Assembly: GCA_963978905.1 (NCBI GenBank)
Contig: OZ022261.1
Span: forward strand, 1,055,992-1,119,991
Direction of reading: 5' to 3'
DNA from: Trichostrongylus colubriformis
Lineage: Eukaryota > Nematoda > Chromadorea > Rhabditida > Trichostrongylidae
Length of the DNA stretch: 64,000 nucleotides
The notes beneath the pieces were generated by a model, which searched no databases, had not been told where the DNA came from, and saw nothing but the letters and a program-made list of their open reading frames with translations. Numbering within the stretch: the stretch's first letter is position 1; each line of letters begins with the position of its first letter. A program made the position numbers and the translations under genes. Below, piece by piece: positions 41,301 through 53,300 of the stretch.

Positions 41301-44300
41301 AGCAATAGGAACTGTAGAACTGGTTTTTCACTGCACGTCCCTCTTGTTCATTTATAGGTGTCACACAATAATATCCACGTAATGAGCCGCGCCTATTACT
41401 CCTTCTTCGGGCGCTGTCCTCGGGTCCCCTTCATACTCTGCGATATCGACAACACGGTGTGACTACATCGTCCCTGCGTCTCCGCCCATGCCACTCTGCC
41501 TCGCTGCCTGCAAACGCAGCCATTCCTGCCGCCAGCATCACTACAGAAAATGAAGGCGGCCTCATAAGCCGTAAGTCTTTCACGTTTCATTGGACGTATT
41601 GGCGACAATGCCTATGTCTGCCACGCGGGACCGAGCGCGTTTTCTGACGCCGCCAGATGCGTACCGATGAGAATGTGTGCCATAGAGAAACAGTTTTTGT
41701 TTTACAACAGCAGATAATAACTCCCACATTTACATCATGGTCAATGTCGTTGATCCTAGGGCTTAAAGCGGAACGGTTAGAACGAAGTCATGGGTCTAAC
41801 TTGACACCGATTGGTGCTGGCGCTGTTACAGATATCACGAAAATAACATGATGTGTGCGGTGGAAATTCGCGAGTGATCGGTTTGGAATATCCCTGGTTG
41901 GGAACCGCAGAAGAATTAGGTCGTGTGCAATGTCGTCGACGTGTTTATAAAGATGAAATCTAACGCGCTTCTTTTTCTTGCCTTTCTTCACTTTTCTCTC
42001 GTAGCAGTACTTGTGAATTTATAAGCTTCATGGCGACCACTTGCTTTTTTTATCACTGTGGCTTATAATGATTTGCAAACTGTAACCACGATCATTCGCA
42101 CGCGTTGCAGAGTATGAAAGAAACTGCACCCCCCATATAGCCTTACCAACTGTTGCCTTCATCAATGTCCCGTCAAATCCCATTGAAAACATATGATGCA
42201 ATCACTTTACTCTCAATGCGGAGAGAGGAACGAATTTTACAAAGTCCAATTTTGTGCCTGTTACCAACCTTTATCAGTGGTTGCAACCTTCTGTCACCCG
42301 CTATGTCGCACAATTGCATTACCCCTTTTTGAGGGTCGACTTCCTCCTCTGTCTCTATTTCCTTTCAGCAACCCGACTTTGAACATTCAGCAACAGCGAA
42401 ACAGTTCTACTCTTCTGGATTTTCGAGAACCGATGAAAGAAAAAAAAACACAATGAAGACCTGTAACACCGAGCAATTTTTTGAAATATTTCAAGGCCTA
42501 GAACGAGGCTGATGAAGTCATTAGTGTGTAATTTAGTTGTATATTGCCTTAACCTCCTAGGCGTTTAATTTGATAGGAAAACACTTTCCTTTTTCGTTTC
42601 TTTTTCTACAGGTGCAGCTCCATTCAAACCATGCTGTCCATCTAATAGTTTAAAAACTATTTCACGTTGAGTAATTGGCCACAAAGACTGATCAAGCAAA
42701 TACAGCTAATCTAACAAACCTGCATCTTTTCCCATTTCTTTCCGAAAGCTATCTCCATACATAGGTTCGAAAGGATTGAATGTATCAAGAGTTGGATGAA
42801 GGGACGAGGCATCAGTGACGGGAAGAGCAGCTTAAAAAAATGCTTTTTACAAAAATCATTTTGATGAATACTAAAGTTAAAATGTACATAGAATTCTCGA
42901 CGTGAAGGAGACCACAGGTTGCCGGTGCAAGTCGTCCAGCCACTCAATGGTCCTCAAGAGAAAATGATAAATAAATAAATTATAGCACCAGACCTTAAGT
43001 TGGCTCTTTTCGTTCTTTCGTTTCGTATCGTTTGCATAGGTCCGCGAAAAGGAATAGGTCGTCTGACGTTGTAAAAACTATCTATTTTTCTGCGAGCAAG
43101 GGAGCTTCGGTCAATATCAGCACCTCTCCCCTGTCTGATGTACAATAGACCAGGATTTCTGCAAATAAGTTCATCTCAAAGACTTCTTCGTAGTTGCCGA
43201 GCTTTCGATTGCCGAAAGAGAGTGAGTGAGCACAAGGCCAGAAGTGATGATGCACAGCAGCTAGAAACCGGTTCATGAGGACTATTTCTAGAAATGCTAG
43301 GTCCTGGGCTATGTTACTGCCGTTCACTTCAATGGAATATCTAATATTTCACAACAGTCATGAATTATGATGAGGAATCAAAAGACTGTGATTTTCTGTA
43401 ATAGCCCACGACTTCCTTTTTTAGTTCTTAACCACAATGGGCCAAACTTCGCTTGGCCTGGACTCGAAGAGGCTGTTGGATCTGCTTTCCAAGTGTTCGT
43501 TACTAATAAAGAAAGCTCCTTCATTTAGGAAGCCGTGTAGCAGAAAAGGTAAAAATCTTCTAGCGCAAGAGCCAGAAGGACCATGGGTTTTACTGAAGTT
43601 CCCTATACAGCAGGTGGAGAATAGCTTTAACAATCTCTGCGAAGTGATTTGGCCCATGCTGCTGAGTAGAATGAGTTATCCTTGTCTTTCCTTAGCTGCC
43701 TCACCTCAATTTCGGTGACACTGGACTATAACAGTATTTTCAACCGTTTCATATTCTGAAGCATTCCTCAGGCCGCCATCAGACTTTGCGATTCCGCGGA
43801 TTATGGGAACGATTCGAGAAGGAAGGGGTTGGTTAATGGTGAGGGCCTCCAAAATTTTGCTCCATGGGCGTGGATACGACCCTGTGGGACGCGGAAGACC
43901 TGTTCATGAATACGACACTTTCTCCGCTCTAGAAACAACAAAAATCTCGTGACAGATACAGAGTGAAGATACCACATTTGACTTCAGGGATCCCCTCTCT
44001 TTCCGAATCCCACTGAATGCCATGCCCCACTATCCACGATGTGTCCAATGTATAAAAAATGTATATTTCGGCCTGAAGATCCGAGGGAGGCGGACCTGGC
44101 AGTATGTTAGCCATCAAAGTTTGCTATCAACCTTTGAGCAGTTTTGAACACAAGGAGGACTATTGCGTGAATGTTATGGTTCATCGAGAGACAAGACGGC
44201 GTCTGCATAATCACCGTCATCCTGAGGCTTTAGGGGAGACCGGCGAAGTAACGGCCACTCTGACTCGGACCCTTTCCGTCAGCAAGATGTACAGCATTGG

Positions 44301-47300
44301 TAAGGAATGTTATGTTGCTGTCAGCCTACGGATAATCTCCGAAAAAAGCCTCTTCTAAATCAACTCTGCCAACGCTTCACCAACAGATGAGACCTCGCCC
44401 ATATCACAAAGTGGTTGATCTGTGTGCAAATAGGCCAAGAGATGTTTGAAGAACTACAAATTAATTGATGGCCCAGACAAAAGCCAACAAATGTAGTGGC
44501 CGGCTAATCGGGTGGAAGTGGAGGTGGATGTCACCATAGTAGGTAAGTAGCGAAAGCGGGTTCCTCTGGAAATTTGCACAGCAATAAGGGTAAAGAGTTT
44601 CTGAAATTTTGAGCCGAAGTGTTGTAATTTTTTAGCATCAAGAAATTTTTGGAGCAGTCATACGTCATATGAACTCACCACATCAGCAGACTACCATCCA
44701 CAGGATGCACTGCAAAGAGAACGTCGCTAGACCTGCTCCACTGCCTCAGTAGAATTTCGAGTTTGACATCAAGGACATCTTTGGACGGGCTTGCTTCCTT
44801 GAAAGCCAAAGCGTACGAGGCAGTTAACACGATATTGAGAATGATGTAAAAATACTGCTAACAGAGGAAACAGCTCCAAGAGAACCGCTAGTCCCTTCTC
44901 CTTGATCAAAATGTTCGCTCGTAGGCAATACATCATCTTCCCTTTGCGAGTACTCCGACGGAGTCACCGCTGCAGATTCTAAACATCGTGGTTTTCCGCC
45001 AAATTTGCGATGTGGATATATCTTTAGTTTTGGAAGACATTGCTTGAGCCGATACTCGGACCCGCAGATACAAGGGCGCGACAGAAGTATTGACTACTTG
45101 ATAAAGCCTCACCATTTCAACCAGAAAGATGGTATCAACAACAATTTCGAAGTATAGATGATCAATAAGCATTTCACAATCTGTGCTTAGAAGTTGATAG
45201 GATCGCCTATAGCTCATACCCACACGCGAAGACGGCTCGGTCCATGGTAGACTTCAGATGAATAAATTGTGGGGATCAGTGCAGGTTTCGCCCTCTAAGA
45301 TACTTGAAAAGGGATGTCGAGCGGGTTAACAAGGTTGCGGCGTGATAAGTCGTGGAGACTCTTCTGAGACCACTGTTGCCGCAATGACGCCTTGAAGCTC
45401 GGAGGTGTTTCGTGCTGAAAGTCATGCGGATTGGGTCCGAGGTGAAGTGTTATCTAGGGGGTGAGATGTGCATGACATTGTTTGAGATAGTTCTGGTGAT
45501 TGATTTTGACCCCTACGAGGCAGCAAATGACATCTCTTTCGGCAAGCAACTCGGTAAGGTGACGATGGAGTCCCAAGAGATGCGTGAGAGACACGAATAC
45601 ACACCACAACGTCGCGCTTTTGAAGTCGGGTTTCTCTACCGATTATCGCTTTTAACCTCAGCTACTAGCTTCGAAACGATTATTTCCTCCCACCTTTCCC
45701 GTTCTCTCTACCCCTCCCGGTTACTTTAAGACCACCCCACGGGAGCATGGAACGATTTGTGTGACGACCACCTGCGACCCACGGCAAGTACTTTTCCTCG
45801 CCCTCTTGGTCATTAAGCCCAAGTCAAAGGCGGAATTCTGGTAGCATTCTATGATATGCTAGTTAGAAGTGCCCGTTAATCACATGTACCAGCGAAACTC
45901 ATGGTGATACCTTGCTTCTCCCCAAAATGGTGAAGCGGTCAATACTTTTGCCGCACTCTGTATTCTCCGGAAAACGCAATAATTGCGTTTAAAAGATAAA
46001 TTGCAGAGGGAAAATAAATCAATGCCCTCCCAGATGTAGATCTGCTTGCAAAATCTGCCAAACTATACTCTGAATGGATTGAGACAAAGTTTTTGTTCAA
46101 AATGAACTCGCTCCACATGTACAAGCGTGTTCCTTGCCCTTTTATTCCAAGATGGCTGCAATGTGGGTGAGGGGGGAGTTGTTCCCCTTGTGGTGTGATC
46201 TTTGATAAAGCAACCGCTTTCCGTTGCAGAAGATCTCCGCAAACGTTTACATGAGAATCAGCTGTAATATCACTACAAAACGCACTGCACTATCTAACCA
46301 ACAAGTTTCTATAGAACTTGGTGATCCAGCCCGCTTGGCCAGGCTACATAGTATCGCGCAAGTCACGCGTCGATGCGCAAAACGAATATGATTTTCGTAC
46401 ACAGAGGATTCGGCTACCTCTTCGTGCAAGTTCCAGCCAAATTGGATCCTAATTTCGAAAGGGACCATGGGATGAGTAGCAATGGATTTTCATTTTAGGA
46501 ATGCTAACATCTTTCATGAAAGTAACCAGAACATACGAAACACAGATGGTAAAAGCACGTAGTAAATGTCAAAGAAAGGCATTTTTCTGACAAAGGTCAA
46601 GGCGTTTCCTTTAGTTGACGTGTTGCCACCTACTCACCCATGGATTTTCTGAAATCTACTTTGAACCTCGATTAGGGACAAAATCTTGTTTGCTTGTACT
46701 CAAAAGAAAAAAAAAACACGATTCTCTGGACACAACTATCGTACGCGTTTCACACAACAACGCCCCATTCGCCCGTTACGGGCGCCTGCGCTTATCAGGT
46801 GGTAATAATCTCTATTTAGCAAGACATCCACAACCACTTAGCGAGTAAATTGGCAGATTTCCAAAGCAGATCTGACATCAGCGTCAAGGAACACAGCCCG
46901 CGGCATTATGACACTAAGAAAGTCATGCTCTGCTCAATAAGAGGGATGGGCTATACACATGATCATAAGTGAGATTTATGAGAGTCATCCGAGTTTGAAC
47001 CTACTCCGAATGGGATAACTTTCGGAGTGTACGACTTCCGCAAGCAACTTTTCTGCTCCAATGCTGAAGCCGAGCTCTTTATTGTTCAACCAATGCACAC
47101 AGAGTGGTTTTCGTAGCACCACCCCGTCTTCCATTAATGGAACCAGCATGCAGTCTGAAAATTGCTTTATCATTGAATAGTTTCAGACGTGAAGGCGATC
47201 TCAGCCATCATCATGCATGTTTCTAGCAGCAGTCCACTGAAGACACAAGAAAGAGTGAATATGGCTGACTGTAGAGTAATTGGAGAATATGAGACAGGGG

Positions 47301-50300
47301 TACTAAGTGCTGTAATAGTAGAGAAAGAAAGAAATGAAGGCAAAAACCCGAGAGAGAGGGAACCGATAACCCCTTCCTCAATTTTTTTGCATTCCCCTCA
47401 TTACTAATCGACAAGTGGTGAGGAGGTGTAAGGCGTTAGGGCAGAAAAATCGCGATGCGGCATCGCGCCCGCAACGTTCGCGCACGAGTTGCCCGGTTCT
47501 GAAGCATCCTTTTGCTACAATGTATGAGGAGCCGCTTATCCGCATCGTAACCTTTTTATATTTTTCATCATGTTCTAATACTTTTATGTGCTAATGTAGT
47601 GTGAGATAGGGCCATCACACTGAGCTCGGCGTCCCACACTACTTTGCCTAGGATTTCATATAAGCCTTAGTTTGGGGGAAGCTTTTACCATTCTAAAGTA
47701 GGTAAAGATATGCACTTGCGTGTACAAACTGGGATCCCCCCTGCAAGAACATCGGCCCCTTCTTATATACTTTGAATTGTAGTGTGCAGATTTGTGAGTG
47801 AAGTTTTTGAGTTTCAGTCTACTTTCACCTTAGTTCCTATTTTCCTCATGTTCACAACTAGAAAAAACCGATTATTTAGCAAAAGAAATTAAGCTCAACG
47901 AAAAATCCCATCCAGTAGTAGCCTGTAGCTCTGGCGCAAATGCGCTGCCCCAATCGAAATTGGACAACTCGTCGCAATAGTCGCACGCCGCACGCGGTCG
48001 CGCGATTTTTCTACGACATACACCCGTGGTCAGGGAGGGGGGTAAGTGAGCCGGCCGTGAAAACTGTCCCACCCTACAAGCAACTCCCAGCCTCGGTGGA
48101 TGTGTGGCGACGCGACTGGCACTGCTGAGGGTTCGTGAAAAGAGCCCAAGCCATGCTTTTTCAGTGCAAGCTTCGCCACACAGCACCTCCCCTGAAATCT
48201 AGTACATCTTTTCGAAGAGAACATATCATCCCAGTTCTCAATTTCTCCTACCCAGGGAGGTGCCTTCAAGTACTCAATTTCGAGTAAGAACAAAACTTGC
48301 CTAGTGGAGATTAAACAACAACAACAAAAAACGAATCAAGTCTAACTCACCAGTTTCTGCATTGATCGTGGCCGCCAAATAAAACTGAACGTTAGAGGAG
48401 GAATAATGTGTTGACTGCAAATCACTTAATGAAGGACTTTTTCCAATCTGGGCTTTCACGCCCACAGCATTATGCGATTCGTCGATATAGCGCTTCCTTT
48501 CCGACCTGTGACGCGCAATAGGTAATTACAAGTGGATGGAATACACCGACAAAATAATTGAAACTTGCTGAAGACCTACACGATCCCTTTGAGTTTGCTG
48601 GTGATCCTGTGCCTGATTTTTTTCACCCGGAAATGCTTCCCAAAAAGCTTTCGAGGTCTACTCCTCTCCCATGACGCTTCACCTTAATGAATAAAATTAT
48701 TCAAAAGGAGAAAGGCGAAAGTAAGAACTTCAATCCATATATTACACGCCATTGAGACATCCAATCCGTTGATAATCGCAAGCCTGCGAGTCCAAAGACG
48801 TAGCTGGACAAGAAAATGACTTCTTTACTTCTTTAAAATTATTTCAATAATTCTCAAGAAGCAAGTAATTTTTACGCATCAGAAGTACTGCTATGCATGA
48901 TGGCAGATGAATTCGATGCCAAGGTGGTATACAGACTCCTTCGTGCAATAGAGGTGCAGGTTCATGGTCATCCAAGCACATCCACCATCGAACTTTGGTG
49001 CTTTTTTAGTTTCAACACGCACTCAACAACGCTGCAACCAATACCACATGCTTAGAGACAGTGATAGGAGTAATATGGGTGATAAGTATTTCCTAAAAGG
49101 AGTCATTCCCTTAAAACCTAGGGGTTTAGGATGCCTATCTGCGCCCAACCCTCTCGATAGACGCGCCTCTGAGCTGTGGCAGAGACGGCCTTTTTAGATC
49201 CAGCTCTCTTTCTTGGCTCGGCTCGCCTTCCAAAACGAACATGCCTGATTGGCTCAGGTGGGAGAGGCAAAGGCGCTGCGGCAGGGTTAAAACGATCGTG
49301 GCGCGTTTTCGTAAACAGGAATGTCGCAGACCCTTTTCTGAACAGTTTCTGATGGCCACCCGTAAGGTTCGTGAGTTTTCTTTTCTTTTTTACTTGTTCA
49401 TTGTTTCTCATTTGTTGCCTTCGCCTGTCTGCAGTTAACGATTGGGTGCCTTTCAAGTTTGTATATTGTTTCCAAACTATTTTTGCTCATTGATTATCTG
49501 GCTATGTGCCAGTGGAGGAATCGTCGGGATTACGCGCCTCTTGACGGGATGGTCGTTGGCGTCGAGAATCAGCGGTGGATTTACTCCCGTTTTCTCTTCA
49601 CCGTCGTATTATCATCGCGACGGTCATCTAAACCACTTTTTTCACTGATCGCAGGAATTTCCCCTATCACTGCCTGCATGAACATTATTGAGGCAGCAAA
49701 CCTGATATTTATCTTTCCACCCTCGCTTGTCATTGATGACCCGTGTATGTGCGGCCAACCGATGCGTCCATGGCGCTGCTCGATAGAACTTTACCACGCA
49801 TCTTCCATCACTTCATATACCACGGCTACAGCTCTTGAAGGGCACCTGAGGAGCATCTGAGTCGTTCTCGTGGTCTGAGGAGAGAGTCTTTCACTGCCTG
49901 GTGCTTCTCTTCAACTTTCTTCCTTTGCATCATGCAGGAGTCTGAGCGGTCCTGGGAATGCCAACGAAGTGAAGAACTCCGTAAAAGGATTGTTCACATG
50001 TTACATCGTCTGCCCATTGTGGCGCTATATAAGGACAAAATGATGTCTCGCTAACAATGAGTCAACAGTGGTTCCCCAAGCGGCTATGGGAGCTACCGGA
50101 TGGCAAAGGATGGCGAACAGTGCAGAGGCTCTCAATGTGACAGAAAAGATGGTATTCATGGTTCGACATCTGGACGAGGGACGAAGTGGATTTGGACTGC
50201 TGCGCTCGTATGTATCTCAACTTACAGAATGATTAGATCTCTGTTCTGAGCGTAACAAACCGACTCTCTTACATATTCCAGCAAATTTGCTTGATCAGTT

Positions 50301-53300
50301 TGTTTAAGCACTCTGACGTTCGCAGAGTGCTTCAACAAGCTTAGCCGTTCGCATTAGCCATGCGTTTACGGGGAGGTCGACGCTGATGTTCCTGCTCGCT
50401 CAGAAGATCAAAATTCCTTGAGCGAGATTCTAGCAAATCCACTTTTGACCAGGAAAGCGCAGTCATCGGTCAAACGCGAGGAAAAGTTAGATTAAGGTTA
50501 GCGATGAAATTCCGAAAATTATGAAAGGAGCCTGGACACAGAGGGCGGAGCTCACCCCGAGTAGATGGATTTCAAAACAAAAACTCATAAATAGTTTACG
50601 AGACCAAGAAAATATCTGTGGAAATGACCAACGTCCATCTTGAGCGCACTCAAAATGAGCGGAGACTTGACCAACAATTTCCATCGACCCACTGACGGTT
50701 TCGGGTGCAGTAGTGTGAGCTAGCCCAACTGTTAGTTTAAGTATTATACTCGACTTATGTCCCTTTTCTCACTACTCCTGCCAAGGGCGAAAGGGTTACG
50801 GTGAAGGCCATGGTAGCAAAGAAAACAAATGATACATCTGAGTTCTGGTGATACAATTAGTCCAAAACTCATGCAGACGTCAACATTACGCTGTAATCCT
50901 CATCAAAACCAATATCAGTCATAACATGAGAGACTGTGCGATATCATTCCTCGCTGATTTCATAATCAATTGCGATAACCCACACAGGATTATCGTGAAT
51001 GTGCCTTCGAATGCAGATAGACTGAACCATTGCATAGTTTGGTCCAGTACTTTCACTGTTTTTCAAATCCTAAAACTCTGAAGCAGGCACGGACGCTTGA
51101 ACAGGCTTCGAGTAGCTACGATAACCTGTGTGGCAAATTGGCTTCAGGAACGCTGCGCAATGCACAACGCCATTGATGGCAACCTTGATGAATTTGAGTG
51201 CATGAGTCCACACAGCGCGAGAATTGTAACAATCGTAAGTCGCTAACGCGTTCTCGATTATTTCACACTGGCTGATGGATGAAAAATTGGATGGATACCG
51301 ATAACAAGTGTTTCACTATTTTGGGGAGCACGGAATGCCCAAGAAGTCGCAACCCAAGGTTTCCCAGCGAGCTTCAAAGTGCATGAGTGCATGATGGGTT
51401 GTTCATGACAAAATACGACACTTTTGCTTGCGGGTATTTCCTCATGTTAGGTTTCCCATCGATCGAAAGGGTCGCATTGCCAACAAAAGCTTAACACTAA
51501 CCTCCATCGCCACAAAGATCAACCATTGTTAACTCTTGAGATGGTGTTTCCTTCCAGATTCGTGATGTGTTGTCCTCGCACCATGTAATCAGGATCGTTT
51601 GAATACATTTTCTAAAAAACAAATAAATACGAGTAAAAACAGCAAAACATACAATGGACCGACCGTGGCATATATCTACCAATTCGCCTCCATTCGAATC
51701 CTCGAACTGGCGCAGGATGATTGAGAACCAAAGAGCCGAAGCTTAGATGTTCCTGTCCGTTTTCTAAAAGACAAGGATGAAACACAAAAAAAAACTATTA
51801 CGCGAAAATAAATCTTGTGTACAATTTGTCGCGCAGCAAAACGCAAACATTGCTCACCAGAAGGATCTTGATAGAAAATTTTCACTAGGTGATCATTTTC
51901 GCCAGAAATAGCAAGGAATACACCATCTGGAGAGAACCTTATGTATTTGGGAGGTTGGGCCAGCTGCACCGACCAAACAATGTCCCACATGTGAGCATTG
52001 TGAAAGTGATCCTAAGGTAAGAGAATGTAAACGATTAAATTAGAAAAAAGGCATTTGCGAACCTCCTCCGATATGGAAAACATAACCGGAGCGGTGGAGC
52101 CAGGTCGAGCAATGCAGCTCAAATTGCGATGTTGATAAAGAAATAACTCATCACCTATTACCACAGTCATGCGAAGCCCTAAAGAAAAAGCAGGAAAGGA
52201 AAAATGCGATAAAGCTAAACGAATACACTTTCTAACCTTCCATGTTCCAAAGAACGGAGTTCACACGCTCTTTCACTGTGAAGCATTGCGTTTCAATCCA
52301 CTGATAGCTCAAGACCTTCAGAAAGGAAAGAGTATTAAAAGAGAGAACAAGCAATGACAAAGTGAAGATCCTACCGTCCGTCTTTTTTCGCATGCACTGT
52401 TAACCGGTTCAAATACTTTGATAATGTTTCCATAAGTGGCGGCGATCTGTAAAAAGTAACTGTGGAAGGAGAGCCGACAGACTTCCCAAAAATCACATTA
52501 TCTCTAAATTGATAGGGATTAGAAGTATTGCTACATTGTAAGGATTTCGGCACTATTCCACTATCACTACCCCAGATACCGCGAGCCGGTCAAAAAAATA
52601 ATTTTCGCTGAAACTTTGCCCAGGGGGGGTTATTTGGGGTGCTGAACACGAATATGACATCCGTTTTTAGTGTTTGCGCCAATTTGGTGCAATTGCACCA
52701 TGTTGGTGCAACAACTCGTTTTCACCAAAATCGCTGAAACTTTGTCCAGAGGGGGTTATTTGGTGTGCTGATCACGGATATGACATTGTTTCAGTGCGAG
52801 CGTCGTTATCGGCGCCTTTCAAGATTGCGCCAGTCATGTTCATTTCTGCTACAGTGCTTATATAACTGAAGAGCGTCATATTTCCGCTATCATCTTTCAT
52901 TTGATACTATCCTACAGTCATCATTGCTCACTCAAGTGTATATTTTCGCCTAAGCCTCGAAGGGGAAGGAAAGGTTTCCTACCTCCTCAAAGCTTAGGCA
53001 AAACTTGCGGGAACAGTGTGGTGCCCTCACTATACTTGCACTGCAATGGAACTAAACGACGCTAGTGCCTCAAACTGATGTCATATTCGTGATCAGCACC
53101 CCAAATAACCCTCCTGGGCGAAGTTTCAGCGATTTTGGTGAAAACGAGTTGTTGCATCAACATGGTGCAATTGCACCAAATTGGCGCAAACACCAAAAAC
53201 GGATGTCATATTCGTGATCAGCACCCCAAATAACCACCCTGGGCAAAGTTTCAGCGAAAATTATTTTTTTTGACCAACTCGCGGTATCTGGGGTAGTGAT

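Noticed and set aside
43437..43718. Plus-strand 93-codon open frame in an rbc-1 intron
   Set aside because: No motif, the minus strand is also open, and flanking host exons join perfectly without anything here.
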